A stretch of 64,000 nucleotides of DNA from Tridacna crocea (lineage: Eukaryota > Mollusca > Bivalvia > Cardiida > Cardiidae): positions 51,066,992 through 51,130,991 of the forward strand of contig OX031065.1 in the NCBI GenBank assembly GCA_943736015.1, in the 5' to 3' direction. A program made the translations under genes and the position numbers. A model generated the notes under the pieces. It was not told the DNA's origin and made no database searches. It was given only the letters and a program-made list of their open reading frames with translations. Below, piece after piece: positions 24,501-33,732 of this stretch; position 1 is the first letter of the stretch, and every line of letters begins with the position of its first letter.

Positions 24501-27500
24501 ACGTCATATACCTAACATTTCTCGCGCTTGACGTAACGTTGCTATGCGGGAGGGGTACGCCACAGGGAATAAGGGAAAAGAACTGCACTGAATTTTGATA
24601 AAGCTCCTCCCAGGAAGGGTAAAAAGCATGAAATAAATAGAATATTTGTTTTTTATTCGGTGAAAGATCGAAATTTATGTCATCTCGTGAACACCATCGG
24701 TAATATTTTCACTCGTGGCTGCGCCACTCGAGAAAATATTACCGATGGTGTCCACTCGATGACATAAATTTCGATCCTTCACCGAAAAAAACAAATATCC
24801 TCTATATCTCCCTCTGGTCGAATATTGCATGCGTTGTTTACCTTGTGCGCGAGAACTAATTTTTCTGCCTTTAATTGAAGAGTCAGAAACTATGGAATCG
24901 GTATTTTTCACTGGTCGTAACCATAGGCACTCGGTTTCCCCGTCTTTTACTTTTGGACCTTACCTTTTCTATTTCTGCAGAACATAATTACTAGAAGGTT
25001 TTGCATCAGCCATGTTTTAAGAGAACGGAAGTCCTTGATCGGGTTTCGATTTACGCTGGCTCCCGAACTGTCATTAACACGCTGACCAATACTGGTACCA
25101 TGATAATGTAATCAAGACGTATATTCAAAGACTTCTTTTGATTTAACCCTTTACTCCATAGATACTCATTTCTACACATTGCTTGTAGGAGCCTTTGGAA
25201 AACATTGTGACAAAAGGTGAAATTGCTCGTGACGAGCAATTTCACCTTTTGTCACAATGTTTTCTATGCTATCAAAAAGTGTCATATACACACAAGAAAT
25301 GGCTGCATCCTTGCTGTTATTTAGGGTCAATTAGAGATACCATAGAAATGCCTTATGGGGTAAAGGGTTAAACCATGGCTGCTGCGAAATCTTTTAGTTT
25401 GTAAGATTTACGCGTAGATGTACAGAAATAAATGTTAAATTGTTAGTCATGGAAACCGAGTGCCTATGGTCGGTACCATGAAATATCATACCGTAATCCA
25501 TCAGTATTTCTCCATTAATAGATCTAGATCTACCTAAAAGCATAAAATAAGGTTTGATTATCTTTGAAACAAATTATAACTACACTGTTGCAGGGTGCCA
25601 GCCGACTGTCAAAGGATGATATAGACAAAGTGTTCAACCTTTATGACGTAGTGAGTACAGTTTGAAATCGGCCTTATTTGTAACATTATTAGTCGACAAA
25701 ATTTTAGGCGTGTTCAAATTGATAGAGCTTATTAACGATAAATTTAATGTCTCTAAAATCATTGGACTTTTAGTGATTAAAAAATGTATAAAAGATAGCG
25801 CTTATAGATCTAATCATCATTTCCTTCTCTTAAAAGCGTAAGAAAACATTATGTGAAAAGAAGAAATTGTTTGAAAAGAAGAAAAACGCTTGTTCTCAGC
25901 ACTTTTTATACGCCTGAAGGGTCTTACTAAGTTATGGCTCTGGTTGTCCGTCCGTCCGGCTAGCCGTCCGTCTTGTGTGCACACCTTCTCCTACAGTTTC
26001 TATCCAGAAATGACTTGAAACTTACCACAATGAATCTCAATGATGTATAGTTGTGTATGTGACTCATTATGTTTACTTGGCGTCATGGACCAGTCGACTT
26101 CATCATTCAGCCTGTTCTTTTAACAAAATGGATTTTATGGGTCTGTAATTATTATGACGACTTACTTAATATATAGAGTTTATTTCATCAGCTTGTGGTT
26201 AATATGGGGAAATATTACATGTAATATATAATTTATTTCATCAGCTTGTGGTTAATATGGGGAAATTTGCCTCAAAAGGGAAAGGTCCGCGAAAATAACT
26301 CTTGCCTTACGACACTCGTTATTTTCGCAGACCTTTCCCTTTTGAGGCAAATATTTCCCCATATTAACCACATGCTGATGAAATAAATTATATATTATAT
26401 TTCATATGATTATTTTGTCAACGAATGGCACTCTTAAAACTATTGATTTCAAGTCAATAAACAGTATTTCCGGTAGGAGGAAATTATTCACTGTGACGGG
26501 GAAATAATTCCCTCCAGCTTAAATTACGTCATTTTTTTACCCATAGAATTTCTAAAAATAGACACATGAAATGTAATATAACGCATTACGTAAGATGCAT
26601 TAAGCTCTCTTTTGCCAGAGCATGGCTCATTTACACATACATGTTTCTTCAGTTCTTGCTTAAAGTGGGCGTAAGCTGTTTTCATCTGTCAATTTGAATC
26701 TAGACCAGAGAAAGTTATATGTAGATCTTCGTTGGAAATTGGGGGGGGGGGGAGGGGGGAAGGGGAAGGGGGGATTGTAGCATATTAATGATAACTTATG
26801 CAAATTTGTCTTAACAGTCCGCTTAGACTAACCTGGCTAGAAACTTTTCGCTATTGGTCAATTTTCTGTATGTCCAAGGACCAATCTACTCCATGATTAA
26901 GTCAGCTGTTTTAAAAATTTGGTATTATGGATCTATATTTGTCTGCTGGCTTCATTGTGATAATGCATCACATAGATAGATTAAGTTCCCTTTAACCTCA
27001 TATACATGTTTCCTTTTATGTAAGGACTGTAAGTTGAAGTCGGAATTATTTGCATTCATTAATTCCATCTTCGCGAGCCAACGTTACGATCACTACCTGG
27101 ATCTTACCTTGGCGGATTGAGCCCGATTTCGAGATTCCCGTGACACGCCCCTATTGGATGGTGCTTATTATCTCCCTTTACACCACATTTCTTATAGCCA
27201 ATGAAATGTTGTTTTAGAAACCGCTTACGAATAACGTTATAATAATTCAACATGAAGCAATGACCATAAACGTACTTCGACATTCTATGGTCAGGTGCTA
27301 GGGTATAGCTTATTTAACATCTGATCATTGATTGGTCACATTGAAACTTTATGTAAATATTGTTTGTCTGTGTTTTCTTCTGTAATAAATCATTACAGAT
27401 CCTGCACACATCCACGGAGGTATTCATGTTTACCTCAGTCTATTTTTATCGCGACCGTGTTCTTTTTTTATGAAAGATGAAATGCTACGAGCGATTTGAT

Positions 27501-29558
27501 TTGATGCAGCTATAGAGCTAGCTGCAACCAATGAAAATGCGTATCGGGTGATTGTCAAAATCAAGCTCAATCCGCCAAGGGTAGAGTTGCGTAGTGGATC
27601 GTAACCCTTGGCTTGCGAAGATGTCATTCATTCATGCCTTCGCATTTCCAAATATGATTTTTGTCAGGAAAAAAAAAAGAAAGAAAAAAAGCGTGAGTTA
27701 TGGCCACGGACTACTGCTTCACTGTACCTTCGATAAACCGATGGGCGTATTCCTTTCGCCTGTTCTGGCACAATGTTCTGTGTTCTGGAACGCTATACTG
27801 GAATGTGCGAAAGGAATATTTCAGAACACATTACACTGTTCCGGAAGTATGTTCTGAATGGAGCATGTTCGGAACATTGTTCTAAACCATATTAAAATGA
27901 AAGTACATGGGCATGATGGCTGTTGTAAGAGCTGTATTGAGGAAATGATTAGCTGCAGAGAGAGAGAGTAGCTCCGCAAAAAAAGAACAATTGCAAAATT
28001 TGCCCGGACGAATTGTCCGTCTTTCAGCCATCTTGTATCACCTAGCAACCGTTCAGCAGGTGCGCTACATCTCGATTGGATTAGGACAGTCTCGGAACAT
28101 GTTCTGAAGAACACGGCATGTTGGTGCAGTGTTCCGAAATACTCCATTGACCTAGAGCATGTTCGGAGTGTTCGGAGTACTAGCGAAAAGAATACGCCCT
28201 AAGTCTTTAAATTATCATGTTCACAAGTACACTGGGGTTTTTGTTGTGCATAACTGCTCTGTAACTTTGTATTTCATGTATAATTGTAGGACCATAATGG
28301 TTTCATCGAAAACGAAGAACTTCACGGGTTCTTGAAAGACTTGATGGAGTTAGTCCAAGACGTAAGTATATAGAGGATATTTGTGGTGTTTATTTTTTCG
28401 CGTAAAGATTGGAATTTATTTCATCGTGTGCCATAGAATGCACAGAACGTACAGTCTGATCTAGAAGGATACTGGTTAACCCATTACCACACAATCCCTA
28501 CTTTTGACGCCCCTGAGAAAGAAGCCTTTAGAAAACATTGTGGGAAAAGGAGAAAATGCTGGTAACCAGCATTTTCTCCTTTTCCCACAATGTTTTCTAC
28601 CCTTCACAGAACAAATTTCAAATTTTCAGTCACTTTTATTTTGTCGTCTGCAAATACTTTCAATTTGGACTAGTCTAAAATATTGTTGTTTGGTAATGGG
28701 TTAAGGCCACATTTAGCCTCGAGTGTGATGATAAGGAAACAACTTGATGAAATTAAGAATTTAGACCAGAATATGAGCTAGAAATTACTTGCTTTCTTAA
28801 AAGAGATACATTTCTGGTCACATTCATATCAAAAGAATATAACTGAACTACTTTCATGTTCAATGTGCACAAATAAAGAACATACCGTCGGCCTTCCTGT
28901 GCAAACATGACGTGACCTAATTTTCAGTCATTTTTATTTTGTCGTCTGCAAATGCTTTCGATTTGGACAAGTCTAAAATTTTGTCGTGTGGTAGAGTTAA
29001 AGGCCTTTACCACACGAGACAAATTTCGAATCATCTTATTTGAAAGCATTTGCAATAATATATCGTGGAGTGTCTTTATTCCGTGAGTGCTCTTGAACCG
29101 GTGATTTTTGTGTACATTTAATAGAACACATATTTTGATGACGTCAGACGGTATTTCTGCTCGTAACCCTTACCAATATTCGAATGTCTCATTGCCCTTG
29201 AATTTCAGACAAATACAAGACAAATAAACTAGGTATCACATGTTGAAGAAATCTACGTCTTTTTTCATGACGTAAAAGTGTTCCTTCTCAAATGATTTAA
29301 AGGTAAATGCTACCGAGCTTAACAGGGACATAATATCACCACATTTTTCTTTTGAACGAATAAATAAGCAGACAAAAAAAAAACATCTTTAAATTTCAGG
29401 ATTACGATGCCGACGATCTGATTGGTTGCCAAACAATCCTGCTAGAGAATTGCGATGTAAACCATGACGGGAAAATCAACAAGGATGAGCTGACTATGGT
29501 TCTGACGTCCTGCAACAAACTGAGCACTACTGAGGCACCGTCTACAAGTACCGGTTAA
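15463..29558 (+). CDS. CALB2-like: Calbindin/calretinin-like hexa-EF-hand gene (EF2 to stop; 5' end missing)
   Basis: Nine exons join in one frame: 15463-15552, 16321-16407, 17363-17419, 19196-19279, 19914-19969, 22410-22455, 25594-25650, 28290-28361, 29400-29558. All introns are GT-AG; all junctions are phase 0 except 19969/22410 (phase 2). They encode 235 residues, against about 260-270 for vertebrate calbindin-D28k and calretinin. Five EF loops are visible: [48 protein letters not shown] and [12 protein letters not shown]. The family hallmark between hands is present twice ([12 protein letters not shown] and LLPVRENFL). EF1 (about 40-50 residues) is absent and probably lies left of the window. 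Proteins of this family are cytosolic calcium buffers and sensors, often in neurons. All five visible loops have acidic residues at 1 and 12 and glycine at 6, whereas EF2 and EF6 are degenerate in vertebrate calbindin-D28k. The introns are full of MITEs and tandem repeats. Family assignment is firm; the exact orthologue (calbindin-32, calretinin or calbindin) is not. Confidence 0.92.
15572..15634. repeat. GTT/CTT microsatellite
   Basis: (GTT)n then (CTT)n within 20 bp of a calbindin-like donor. Confidence 0.95.
15785..15995 (-). repeat. Dispersed repeat shared with the PDCD6 upstream region
   Basis: TCTACAAATACACATCTATC to CCGGCCATGTATTA matches 55990-56166 at about 70-75% by eye: CATCTATCTAATWTGGGCAT, TTTGAATTTCAAAATAA and ACTCRGTAAAA are shared in order. 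Confidence 0.65.
16009..16278 (+). CDS. Unassigned 89-codon ORF in a calbindin-like intron
   Basis: ATG to TAG with protein-like composition: it begins [20 protein letters not shown], is Lys/Arg/Asp-rich and has a basic tail (TKGTKRK). It follows a dispersed repeat (15785-15995) and ends 43 bp before the next calbindin-like exon. Joining it to the calbindin frame gives an immediate stop, so it is not an alternative calbindin exon by simple splicing. It may be a captured gene fragment or part of a transposon. No domain recognised. Confidence 0.3.
   Translation: MGIRPTFPKYRGMGDALYKTGLIFEEYDMRRSTTRCKLSKILNKADKDADNTRPVKIPRHFSPDNSPAKNVENDTELVNNKGTKGTKRK
16321..16407 (+). CDS. CALB2-like: Calbindin-like exon: linker after EF2
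   Basis: Acceptor ctcgtttcag, donor GTAAGG; 29 codons beginning [15 protein letters not shown] and ending VEFMK. This is the diagnostic LxPxEENFLL linker of calbindins and calretinin, followed by the start of the EF3 helix. Confidence 0.92.
16450..16743. mobile_element. TATTTCATGC-family MITE
   Basis: TATTTCATGCTTTCCGGTAG to AAAAGCATGAAATAAATA, 43 bp after the calbindin-like exon at 16321-16407. Confidence 0.8.
16862..17003 (-). mobile_element. piggyBac-like MITE, 3' truncated
   Basis: TTAA-CCCTTTACCACACAG to GAGAAAATGCTGGTTA, cut off at the hairpin tip, where the minisatellite begins. Confidence 0.7.
17004..17335. repeat. Minisatellite, ~31-42 bp unit
   Basis: About nine copies of GCAGAGAATGCTTGGTAAAT-TTAGACAAACTATT, some with the AAACTATT part deleted. 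Ends 28 bp before the EF3 exon. Confidence 0.9.
17363..17419 (+). CDS. CALB2-like: Calbindin-like exon: EF-hand 3
   Basis: Acceptor aatatttttcag, donor GTAAGC; 19 codons, [19 protein letters not shown]. The loop is almost the same as EF3 of vertebrate calbindins. A minisatellite ends about 28 bp upstream, close to the branch-point region. Confidence 0.95.
17505..17555. repeat. GTCAGCCAGCGCAGTCCGCG palindrome
   Basis: CATGTCAGCC...GGCTGACATG flanked by TATCGACC / AGTCGAAA. Confidence 0.7.
17660..18990. repeat. GTCCGTCC-headed element with ~150-bp tandem units
   Basis: Head GAAGGGGGTATACTGGAATC then (GTCCGTCTGTCC)n; the body repeats GGAAAAATTTTAARTTCTTC, TTGTTCAWAYGATRYCCCTG and GGGTCAAAACTKG at about 150-bp spacing, near 18240-18970. 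Confidence 0.75.
19196..19279 (+). CDS. CALB2-like: Calbindin-like exon: EF3-EF4 linker
   Basis: Acceptor ttctgtattgcag, donor GTAATT; 28 codons beginning NFLHDLLVQ, which continues ELK from the previous exon as in the family (ELKNFL). It ends YADTV, entering the EF4 helix. Confidence 0.92.
19280..19913 (+). other. Calbindin-like intron, nothing recognised
   Basis: AT-rich; no MITE of the described families. Confidence 0.5.
19914..19969 (+). CDS. CALB2-like: Calbindin-like exon: EF-hand 4
   Basis: Acceptor ttttcttacag, donor GTATGA; 56 nt encoding [18 protein letters not shown] plus two bases of the next codon (AA). The donor runs directly into an ATTC microsatellite. Confidence 0.93.
19974..20040. 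repeat. ATTC/GTTC microsatellite
   Basis: Starts four bases into the intron after the EF4 exon; (TTCA)n then (TTCG)n. Confidence 0.95.
20234..20462 (+). mobile_element. piggyBac-like hairpin MITE
   Basis: TTAA-CCCATTACC to GGTAATGGG-TTGA; intact hairpin. Confidence 0.85.
20693..20920. mobile_element. piggyBac-like MITE, CCCCATAAGGC subfamily
   Basis: TTAA-CCCTTTACCCCATAAAGC to TATGGAGTAAAGG-TCTAA; the hairpin core is AAAGGAGAAATTGCTCGTCA and complement, different from the main subfamily. Confidence 0.8.
21048..21276 (-). mobile_element. piggyBac-like hairpin MITE
   Basis: TTAA-CCCTTTCCCAAACGAC to TTTGGGAAAGG-TTTAA. Confidence 0.85.
21706..21938 (-). mobile_element. piggyBac-like MITE, decayed left end
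   Basis: Shares its right TTAA with the next copy; the hairpin uses AAAGAAGAAAATGCTGG. Confidence 0.65.
21935..22169 (-). mobile_element. piggyBac-like hairpin MITE
   Basis: TTAA-CCCTTTCCCAAGCGGC to TTGGGAAAGGC-TTAA. Confidence 0.85.
22410..22455 (+). CDS. CALB2-like: Calbindin-like micro-exon: EF4-EF5 linker
   Basis: A 46-nt exon between tctttgtag and GTAAAG. Its first base completes AAG (Lys) with the AA left by the previous exon, then it reads [15 protein letters not shown]. Found by the family motif LLPVxENFL and by the phase it had to have. Confidence 0.9.
22764..23690. repeat. GTCGGTCCGTCGG-headed element with five ~154-bp tandem units
   Basis: Head CCCCCCCCCTTCGAAGAAGC. Units start with GTCCGGAGCATAACTCAAAA near 22840, 22994, 23150, 23308 and 23462; divergence rises toward the right. 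Confidence 0.85.
24022..24216. mobile_element. TCTGTATTCACC-family MITE, complete
   Basis: GGATCTGTATTCACCAAGCA to TGGTTGGTGAATACGGACC; the centre GAACTTCTGATTGGCTAAACC / complement is a near-perfect palindrome. Confidence 0.8.
24356..24639. mobile_element. TATTTCATGC-family MITE
   Basis: TGTTTCATGCTTTCCTGTAG to AAAAAGCATGAAATAAATA. Confidence 0.75.
24671..24772. repeat. ATTTATTTCATC palindrome
   Basis: AAATTTATGTCATCTCGTG to CTCGATGACATAAATTT: the matching G/C change in both arms keeps it paired. Confidence 0.8.
25143..25371. mobile_element. piggyBac-like MITE, CCCCATAAGGC subfamily
   Basis: TTAA-CCCTTTACTCCATAG to TTATGGGGTAAAGGG-TTAA; inverted relative to the copy at 20693. Confidence 0.85.
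25594..25650 (+). CDS. CALB2-like: Calbindin-like exon: EF-hand 5, first half
   Basis: Acceptor cactgttgcag, donor GTGAGT; 19 codons ending NLYDV. The EF5 loop is split: this exon gives D-V and the next gives D-H-N-G. Of two possible donors (GTAGTG and GTGAGT) only GTGAGT restores the 12-residue loop. Confidence 0.9.
25900..26120. repeat. GTCCGTCCGTCC element fragment
   Basis: GTCCGTCCGTCCGGCTAGCCGTCCGTCTTG after TATACGCCTGAAGGG. Confidence 0.6.
26222..26398. repeat. Large palindrome with ~78-bp arms
   Basis: TTTATTTCATCAGCTTGTGG ... GAAAATAAC is mirrored after an 18-nt loop by GTTATTTTCGCAGACC ... CATGCTGATGAAATAAA. The first ~45 bp of the left arm is repeated once more at 26167-26209. Confidence 0.85.
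26735..26776. repeat. G-rich low-complexity tract
   Basis: Runs of G with few A; could form a quadruplex. Confidence 0.9.
27065..27623. mobile_element. CATCTTCGCGAGCC-family element
   Basis: CCATCTTCGCGAGCCAACG to CCCTTGGCTTGCGAAGATG; the interior has the same sub-blocks as the copy at 30582. Confidence 0.8.
27743..28199. mobile_element. MITE with GGGCGTATTC ends
   Basis: GGGCGTATTCCTTTCGC and GCGAAAAGAATACGCCC form 17-bp inverted ends. The interior is rich in GAACATGTTC-like motifs. It ends 90 bp before the second EF5 exon. Confidence 0.7.
28290..28361 (+). CDS. CALB2-like: Calbindin-like exon: EF-hand 5, second half
   Basis: Acceptor tgtataattgtag, donor GTAAGT; 24 codons starting [19 protein letters not shown]. 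With the previous exon it completes loop [12 protein letters not shown]. Confidence 0.93.
28476..28704 (+). mobile_element. piggyBac-like hairpin MITE
   Basis: TTAA-CCCATTACCACACAA to TGGTAATGGG-TTAA; intact, near consensus. Confidence 0.88.
28919..28999 (+). mobile_element. piggyBac-like MITE, 3' third
   Basis: TTTTCAGTCATTTTTATTTT through GTGTGGTAGAG-TTAA, without hairpin. Confidence 0.65.
29400..29558 (+). CDS. CALB2-like: Calbindin-like terminal exon: EF-hand 6 and stop
   Basis: Acceptor ctttaaatttcag; 52 codons and TAA at 29556-29558. It carries the canonical loop [12 protein letters not shown] and ends in a Ser/Thr-rich tail ([11 protein letters not shown]). Confidence 0.92.
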   Translation, partial: DYDADDLIGCQTILLENCDVNHDGKINKDELTMVLTSCNKLSTTEAPSTSTG

Positions 29559-29561
29559 TCT

Positions 29562-29628
29562 GTGACCTTGACGTAACCTTCCCGTGACCTTGACGTGACC
29601 TTCCCGTGACCTTGACGTGACCTTTCTT
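29562..29628 (+). repeat. 22-bp tandem repeat in the presumed 3'UTR
   Basis: About three head-to-tail copies of a unit around GTGACCTTGACGT begin a few bases after the calbindin-like stop codon. The TGACGT inside each copy resembles a CRE half-site, which may be chance. Confidence 0.75.
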
Positions 29629-29813
29629 CAACTTTGTTGGTCTAACTGATTCAGCCGACGTTGTCATATAGTGACGTTAAATTGTAAAATGCAGATTTTT
29701 ATCTCTCTCTTTTTTTTAAAAAAAAAAAGAAGAAAATTCAGACTCTAGTGTGTGTAGTTGAAAGCGCAATACATAATTGTGGGTATTCTTCTGTGAAAAG
29801 GGAACTCAATGCA

Positions 29814-29895
29814 TCTACGAAAAGTATCGACCCGGGTCAGCCTGCGCAGTCCACGCAGGCTGACCTGGGCCGAAACTTTTCGCTATTGGTCAGTT
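29814..29895. repeat. GTCAGCCTGCGCAGTCCACG palindrome
   Basis: AAAGTATCGACCCGGGTCAG ... CTGACCTGGGCCGAAACTTT, the clearest copy of the motif. Confidence 0.75.
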
Positions 29896-30109
29896 TTCTG
29901 TATGTTAAAGGACCAGTCTACCACATGATTAAATCAGTTGCTAACGAAATTAGCTCTAATGGATCCATAATTTTATAATGACTTGGGCCGAAATCTTGCA
30001 TCACCGAGGTGCATTAAGCCCCCTTTAGCCAGAGCACGGCTTATATTCATTGATGCCCCTTTTGACAAATGAGACCCATCACGCAAAAAGTGACCTTCTT
30101 GGGAACTGC

Positions 30110-30175
30110 GAAAAATGTCAACCCTGGTCAGACTGCGCGAACTGCGCAGGCAGATCACGATCGACACTTTTTGCT
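30110..30175. repeat. GTCAGACTGCGCGAACTGCG palindromic motif
   Basis: Same motif as at 29814, more diverged. Confidence 0.55.
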
Positions 30176-30213
30176 TTTATGATATTTTCTGTATGTAAAG
30201 TGGTCACTCTACC

Positions 30214-30441
30214 TTAAATCCTTCCCAAACAAGCCCTGGTATTTACCTGTCTGCAGTAAAAAGTCTTTGAAAACTCTGTGGGAAAAGGAGAAATTGCTCG
30301 TAACCAGCAATTTCTCCTTTTCCCACAGTGTTTTCTACCCTTTTTGAGAACTTTCTGCAATTTTCTTCAAATCTAGAATTGTCATCTGCAAACTCTTTTG
30401 GTTTGGAAGGGTCCAAAATTTGTTGTTTGGAAAAGGGTTAA
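30214..30441 (+). mobile_element. piggyBac-like hairpin MITE
   Basis: TTAA-ATCCTTCCCAAACAAGC to TTTGGAAAAGGG-TTAA; the hairpin tip is GCTCGTAACCAGC. Confidence 0.8.
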
Positions 30442-30581
30442 TATACAATCATTTTTTAAATATCAACTTTAACTGACCTGCACTATCCTTGATCTGTTTT
30501 CATCTTATTGATGTACGGAATAGTCCCAGATCGTCCCTTTTCGTGTGACGGGTCACAAATGTATGAATGCATGTCGTAGTC

Positions 30582-30981
30582 CATCTTCGCGAGCCAAGTT
30601 TACGATCACTACGTGGATCTTACCTTGGCTGATTGAGCCCGATTTCGAGATTCCTGCGATGCGCCCTCTATTGGATGCTGGTTATTACCCCCCTTTACAT
30701 CATATTTCTAAAAGCAAATGAAATATCATTTTACAAACCGCTTACGAATACACATGAAGCGATAAGCAGACATCCACGTGGGCTTCCATGTTTACCTTCT
30801 ATTCGAAAGGTAGAGACCTTGTTCTATTTTTATCAAAGATGAAATGCTACCAGCGATTTCATTCGTTGCAGCTAGAGCTGGCTGCATCCAATGAAAAAGT
30901 GTATCGGGTGAACGTAAAAATCAAGCTCAGTCCGCCAAGGTAAGATCCACGTAGTGATCGTAAACTTGGCTCGCGAAGATG
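30582..30981. mobile_element. CATCTTCGCGAGCC-family element with 9-bp target duplication
   Basis: Inverted ends of about 50 bp (CATCTTCGCGAGCCAAGTTT ... and exact complement) flanked by GTCGTAGTC at 30573-30581 and 30982-30990. 400 bp, no coding capacity. Confidence 0.88.
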
Positions 30982-31019
30982 GTCGTAGTCTGAATTACAT
31001 GCACGGTAAGACTTGTGTT

Positions 31020-32416
31020 TCAAAGTTTACTAACACATACCTGATTATCTAAATCGAACTTGTTCGGTGCCTGTATGTTGTTTTGCAATTTCCAGAAAGC
31101 GCTTTTTATCGGCTAAAGATGTTACCACTTTTTGGTCGGTTGAAAACATTGTGGCAAAATTTAATTTCTTGTGTCTAGCAACTGCTGCTTATATCCACGA
31201 CGTTTTCACCGGCACAAATGTAGATCGTCGGTTTACTTCGAAAACCTCGTAACTACAGCTTGTTATAAGCTGTAGTTACGAGGTTTTTTAAGTAAACCGA
31301 CGATGTAAAACAGTATTAAAACCTACAAGTTTTCAAGTGTAAATTAGTTTCAGCAGGTAACGAGGAAAAAATTACATTATTCTCAGTCATTTTACTTTCT
31401 TGCGAAACTAGAAACACCGGTATAGGGGATCCCCATATTTAAGAAGAGGGTCATGATTGTCCGGTATCGCTCCACTACCTAATAAATCACATGTGCCATA
31501 GACATAGCTAGCATCTGCAGTAATCGAACTGTAAGAAAAATGGTCTGAAAAAAATATATAAAGAGAGAAAATAGTCACAGCACCCAAAAGGTCATGTCTT
31601 ATTCATGTACAGCCATTACGGTTTTAATGAATACAAGAAGGTTTAACCTAATAGCATTCATATCAAAGAACTCCAAACAGAAAGGATTTTGACAAGAAAA
31701 ATTTTATTACAAAGACAAGAATAGCCAATAATCGCTCGACAGAGAACGATTCGTGATACACAACATTCCGTAATGGGACCAATGTTTGACCCAAGAGTAA
31801 TGATTTGAACAATCTTTGAATAACCGTCTTTGCCATGCTATCATAATAATGCTGAAACAAATGATTTGAATAAACAGGATCATTTTTCAAGCCCATTTAG
31901 AGATGTGGCTTCCCATGTAAATGCGAAACTGTGGACGTAGTTTTCATAGGGCAATTAACTCTTGGCCTAGGAGATTTTAAAAAATCTCAATTTTCACAAC
32001 TAGGATTTTTTTAAACGCCTTGGGATCCAGTCCTAAAAGAAGAAGTCACTGTTCCAGGACCACAATTTTGCTTTGTGTGTGTGTGGGTGTGTGTGTGTAT
32101 GTGTACTTGTTCACCTACTTTCTCTAGATTGTATTTTATTTCTTTATTTCTTATATTTTACTATATTAAGAGTTTGCGATCTCTGATTTGTAATTAATGT
32201 AAATAGGAGTTATTGTAAAGCTTGATTTTGATATGGTGTTTGGTTTATCTTCCTATCATATATTCTATTCTATGCGTACACTCGTACGTTTATGATTCAC
32301 TATAAAACCTCACTCTCTCCAAAGTTCAAAAAGAAACAAATATTGGCGCAGAACCCTTTTTGTTTCTAGAATTTTGGAAACCGTTTTCTCGTAACTGCAG
32401 CAGACGAGTTCGAATC
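31020..32416. other. Intergenic, little recognised
   Basis: Contains a palindrome at about 31232-31305 (AAACCTCGTAACTACAGCTT / complement) and a GT-rich tract at 32075-32105. An AAGAGGGTCATGATTGTCC repeat end lies at 31450. The 77-codon frame at 31663-31896 shares words with the 150-bp tandem element (GGGTCAAACATTGGTCCC), so it is repeat-derived. Confidence 0.5.
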
Positions 32417-32645
32417 TTAACCCTTTCCCAAACGACAAACTTTTGCACTAGACCAAATTGAAAGCATTTGCAGACGACAATTAAACTCTTGCTGAAAAGA
32501 TGATTTCTGTCTATGATAGGGTAGAAAACATTGTGGGAAAAGGAGAAAATGCTGGTTGCCAGCATTTTCTCCTTTTCCCACAATGTTTTCAAAAGGCTAC
32601 TATTCTACACCCGTAAAAACCAGGGATTGTTTGGCAAAGGGTTAA
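32417..32645 (-). mobile_element. piggyBac-like hairpin MITE
   Basis: TTAA-CCCTTTCCCAAACGAC to TTGGCAAAGGG-TTAA. Confidence 0.88.
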
Positions 32646-32776
32646 TTAAAAGAAATCATTATGTGTGCAAAGAACTAAGCAAACAGAGACCTTGCTTGTT
32701 GCTGGTCAAAATGTTTTCAAATTTGTCTGCTGCAAGACAAAAAGTGTCGTCTGCACTAAATCACGTAAACATTGAT

Positions 32777-33021
32777 CACTTCTTTCTAAACGACAAAATT
32801 TTAGACTTTTCAGAACTAAAAACATTAGCCGACAACAAAGATAATATGTGGCAATGATATTGACAGTGTTTGGGTTAGGTATAAAAAAAAATTGTGGAAA
32901 GAGTAGAAAATGCTGGCTTCCAGCATTTACTGTTTTATCAACAATGTTTTTACACGTTTTTAAAGATCTTTTAAGAGGCTTTCTTTCCCACAGTCATTAA
33001 AAATTTGGATTGGGCTATTAA
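32777..33021 (-). mobile_element. piggyBac-like MITE, diverged
   Basis: Hairpin GTAGAAAATGCTGGCTTCCA; shares its right TTAA with the next copy. Confidence 0.65.
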
Positions 33022-33246
33022 CCCATTACCACACAATCCCTACTTTTGATGCCCCTGAGAAAGAAGCCTTTAGAAAACCTTGTGGGCAAAGGAGAAAATG
33101 GTGGTAACCAGCATTTTCTCCTTTTCCCACACGGTTTTCTACCCTTTACAAAACAAATTTCAAAATTTTAGTCACTTTTATTTTGTCGTCTACAAATGCT
33201 TTCAATTTGGACCAGTCTAACATATTGTCGTTTGGTAACGGGTTGA
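33018..33246 (+). mobile_element. piggyBac-like hairpin MITE
   Basis: TTAA-CCCATTACC to GGTAACGGG-TTGA; several hairpin mismatches (GCAAAGGAGAAAATGGTGG). Confidence 0.82.
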
Positions 33247-33459
33247 GGTACATGAGTAAAGTCTTACAAGAACTTTTCTTAACTATTTTAGGAAAAAATG
33301 AAAATAACATTACCACTGACAAAGCCATTTATAATTCTGCACATGTCACATAATGACCGACTATATTACATGCCTTTCCAGTTAAAACAAGATTTCTTTG
33401 GTTTAAATTTAAAAGAAAAAAAAAAGATTTTGGGTTTACTTTAATCATGTGGTGGTGCC

Positions 33460-33732
33460 GGTGTAATGCGGAGAAATGACCCTCCCCTACAAAATGACCC
33501 AGGTCATTATTCTATGTAGAGAAATGACCCCAGAGGTCATTTCACTACGTACAGGAGTAACCCGGGTCATTGTTCTGCGTAGAAAAATGATCCTCTGGGG
33601 TCATTTCTCCACGTAGAAAAATGACGCGGGTCATTCTTCTACGTAGAAAAATGACCCATGGTTCATTTCTCTACGTAGAGAAATGACCAATGGGTCATTT
33701 TGTAGGGGAGGGTCATTTCTCTGCATTAAACC
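33460..33732. mobile_element. GTGTAATGC-family MITE
   Basis: CCGGTGTAATGCGGAGAAATG to CTCTGCATTAAACC; spacers are CTACGTAGA. Confidence 0.8.

Noticed and set aside
28504..28704. Repeated [19 protein letters not shown] frames at many sites
   Set aside because: They are the MITE and its hairpin translated, not a gene family.
31663..31896. 77-codon hydrophobic frame
   Set aside because: Shares words with the 150-bp tandem element and lacks an exon or start context.
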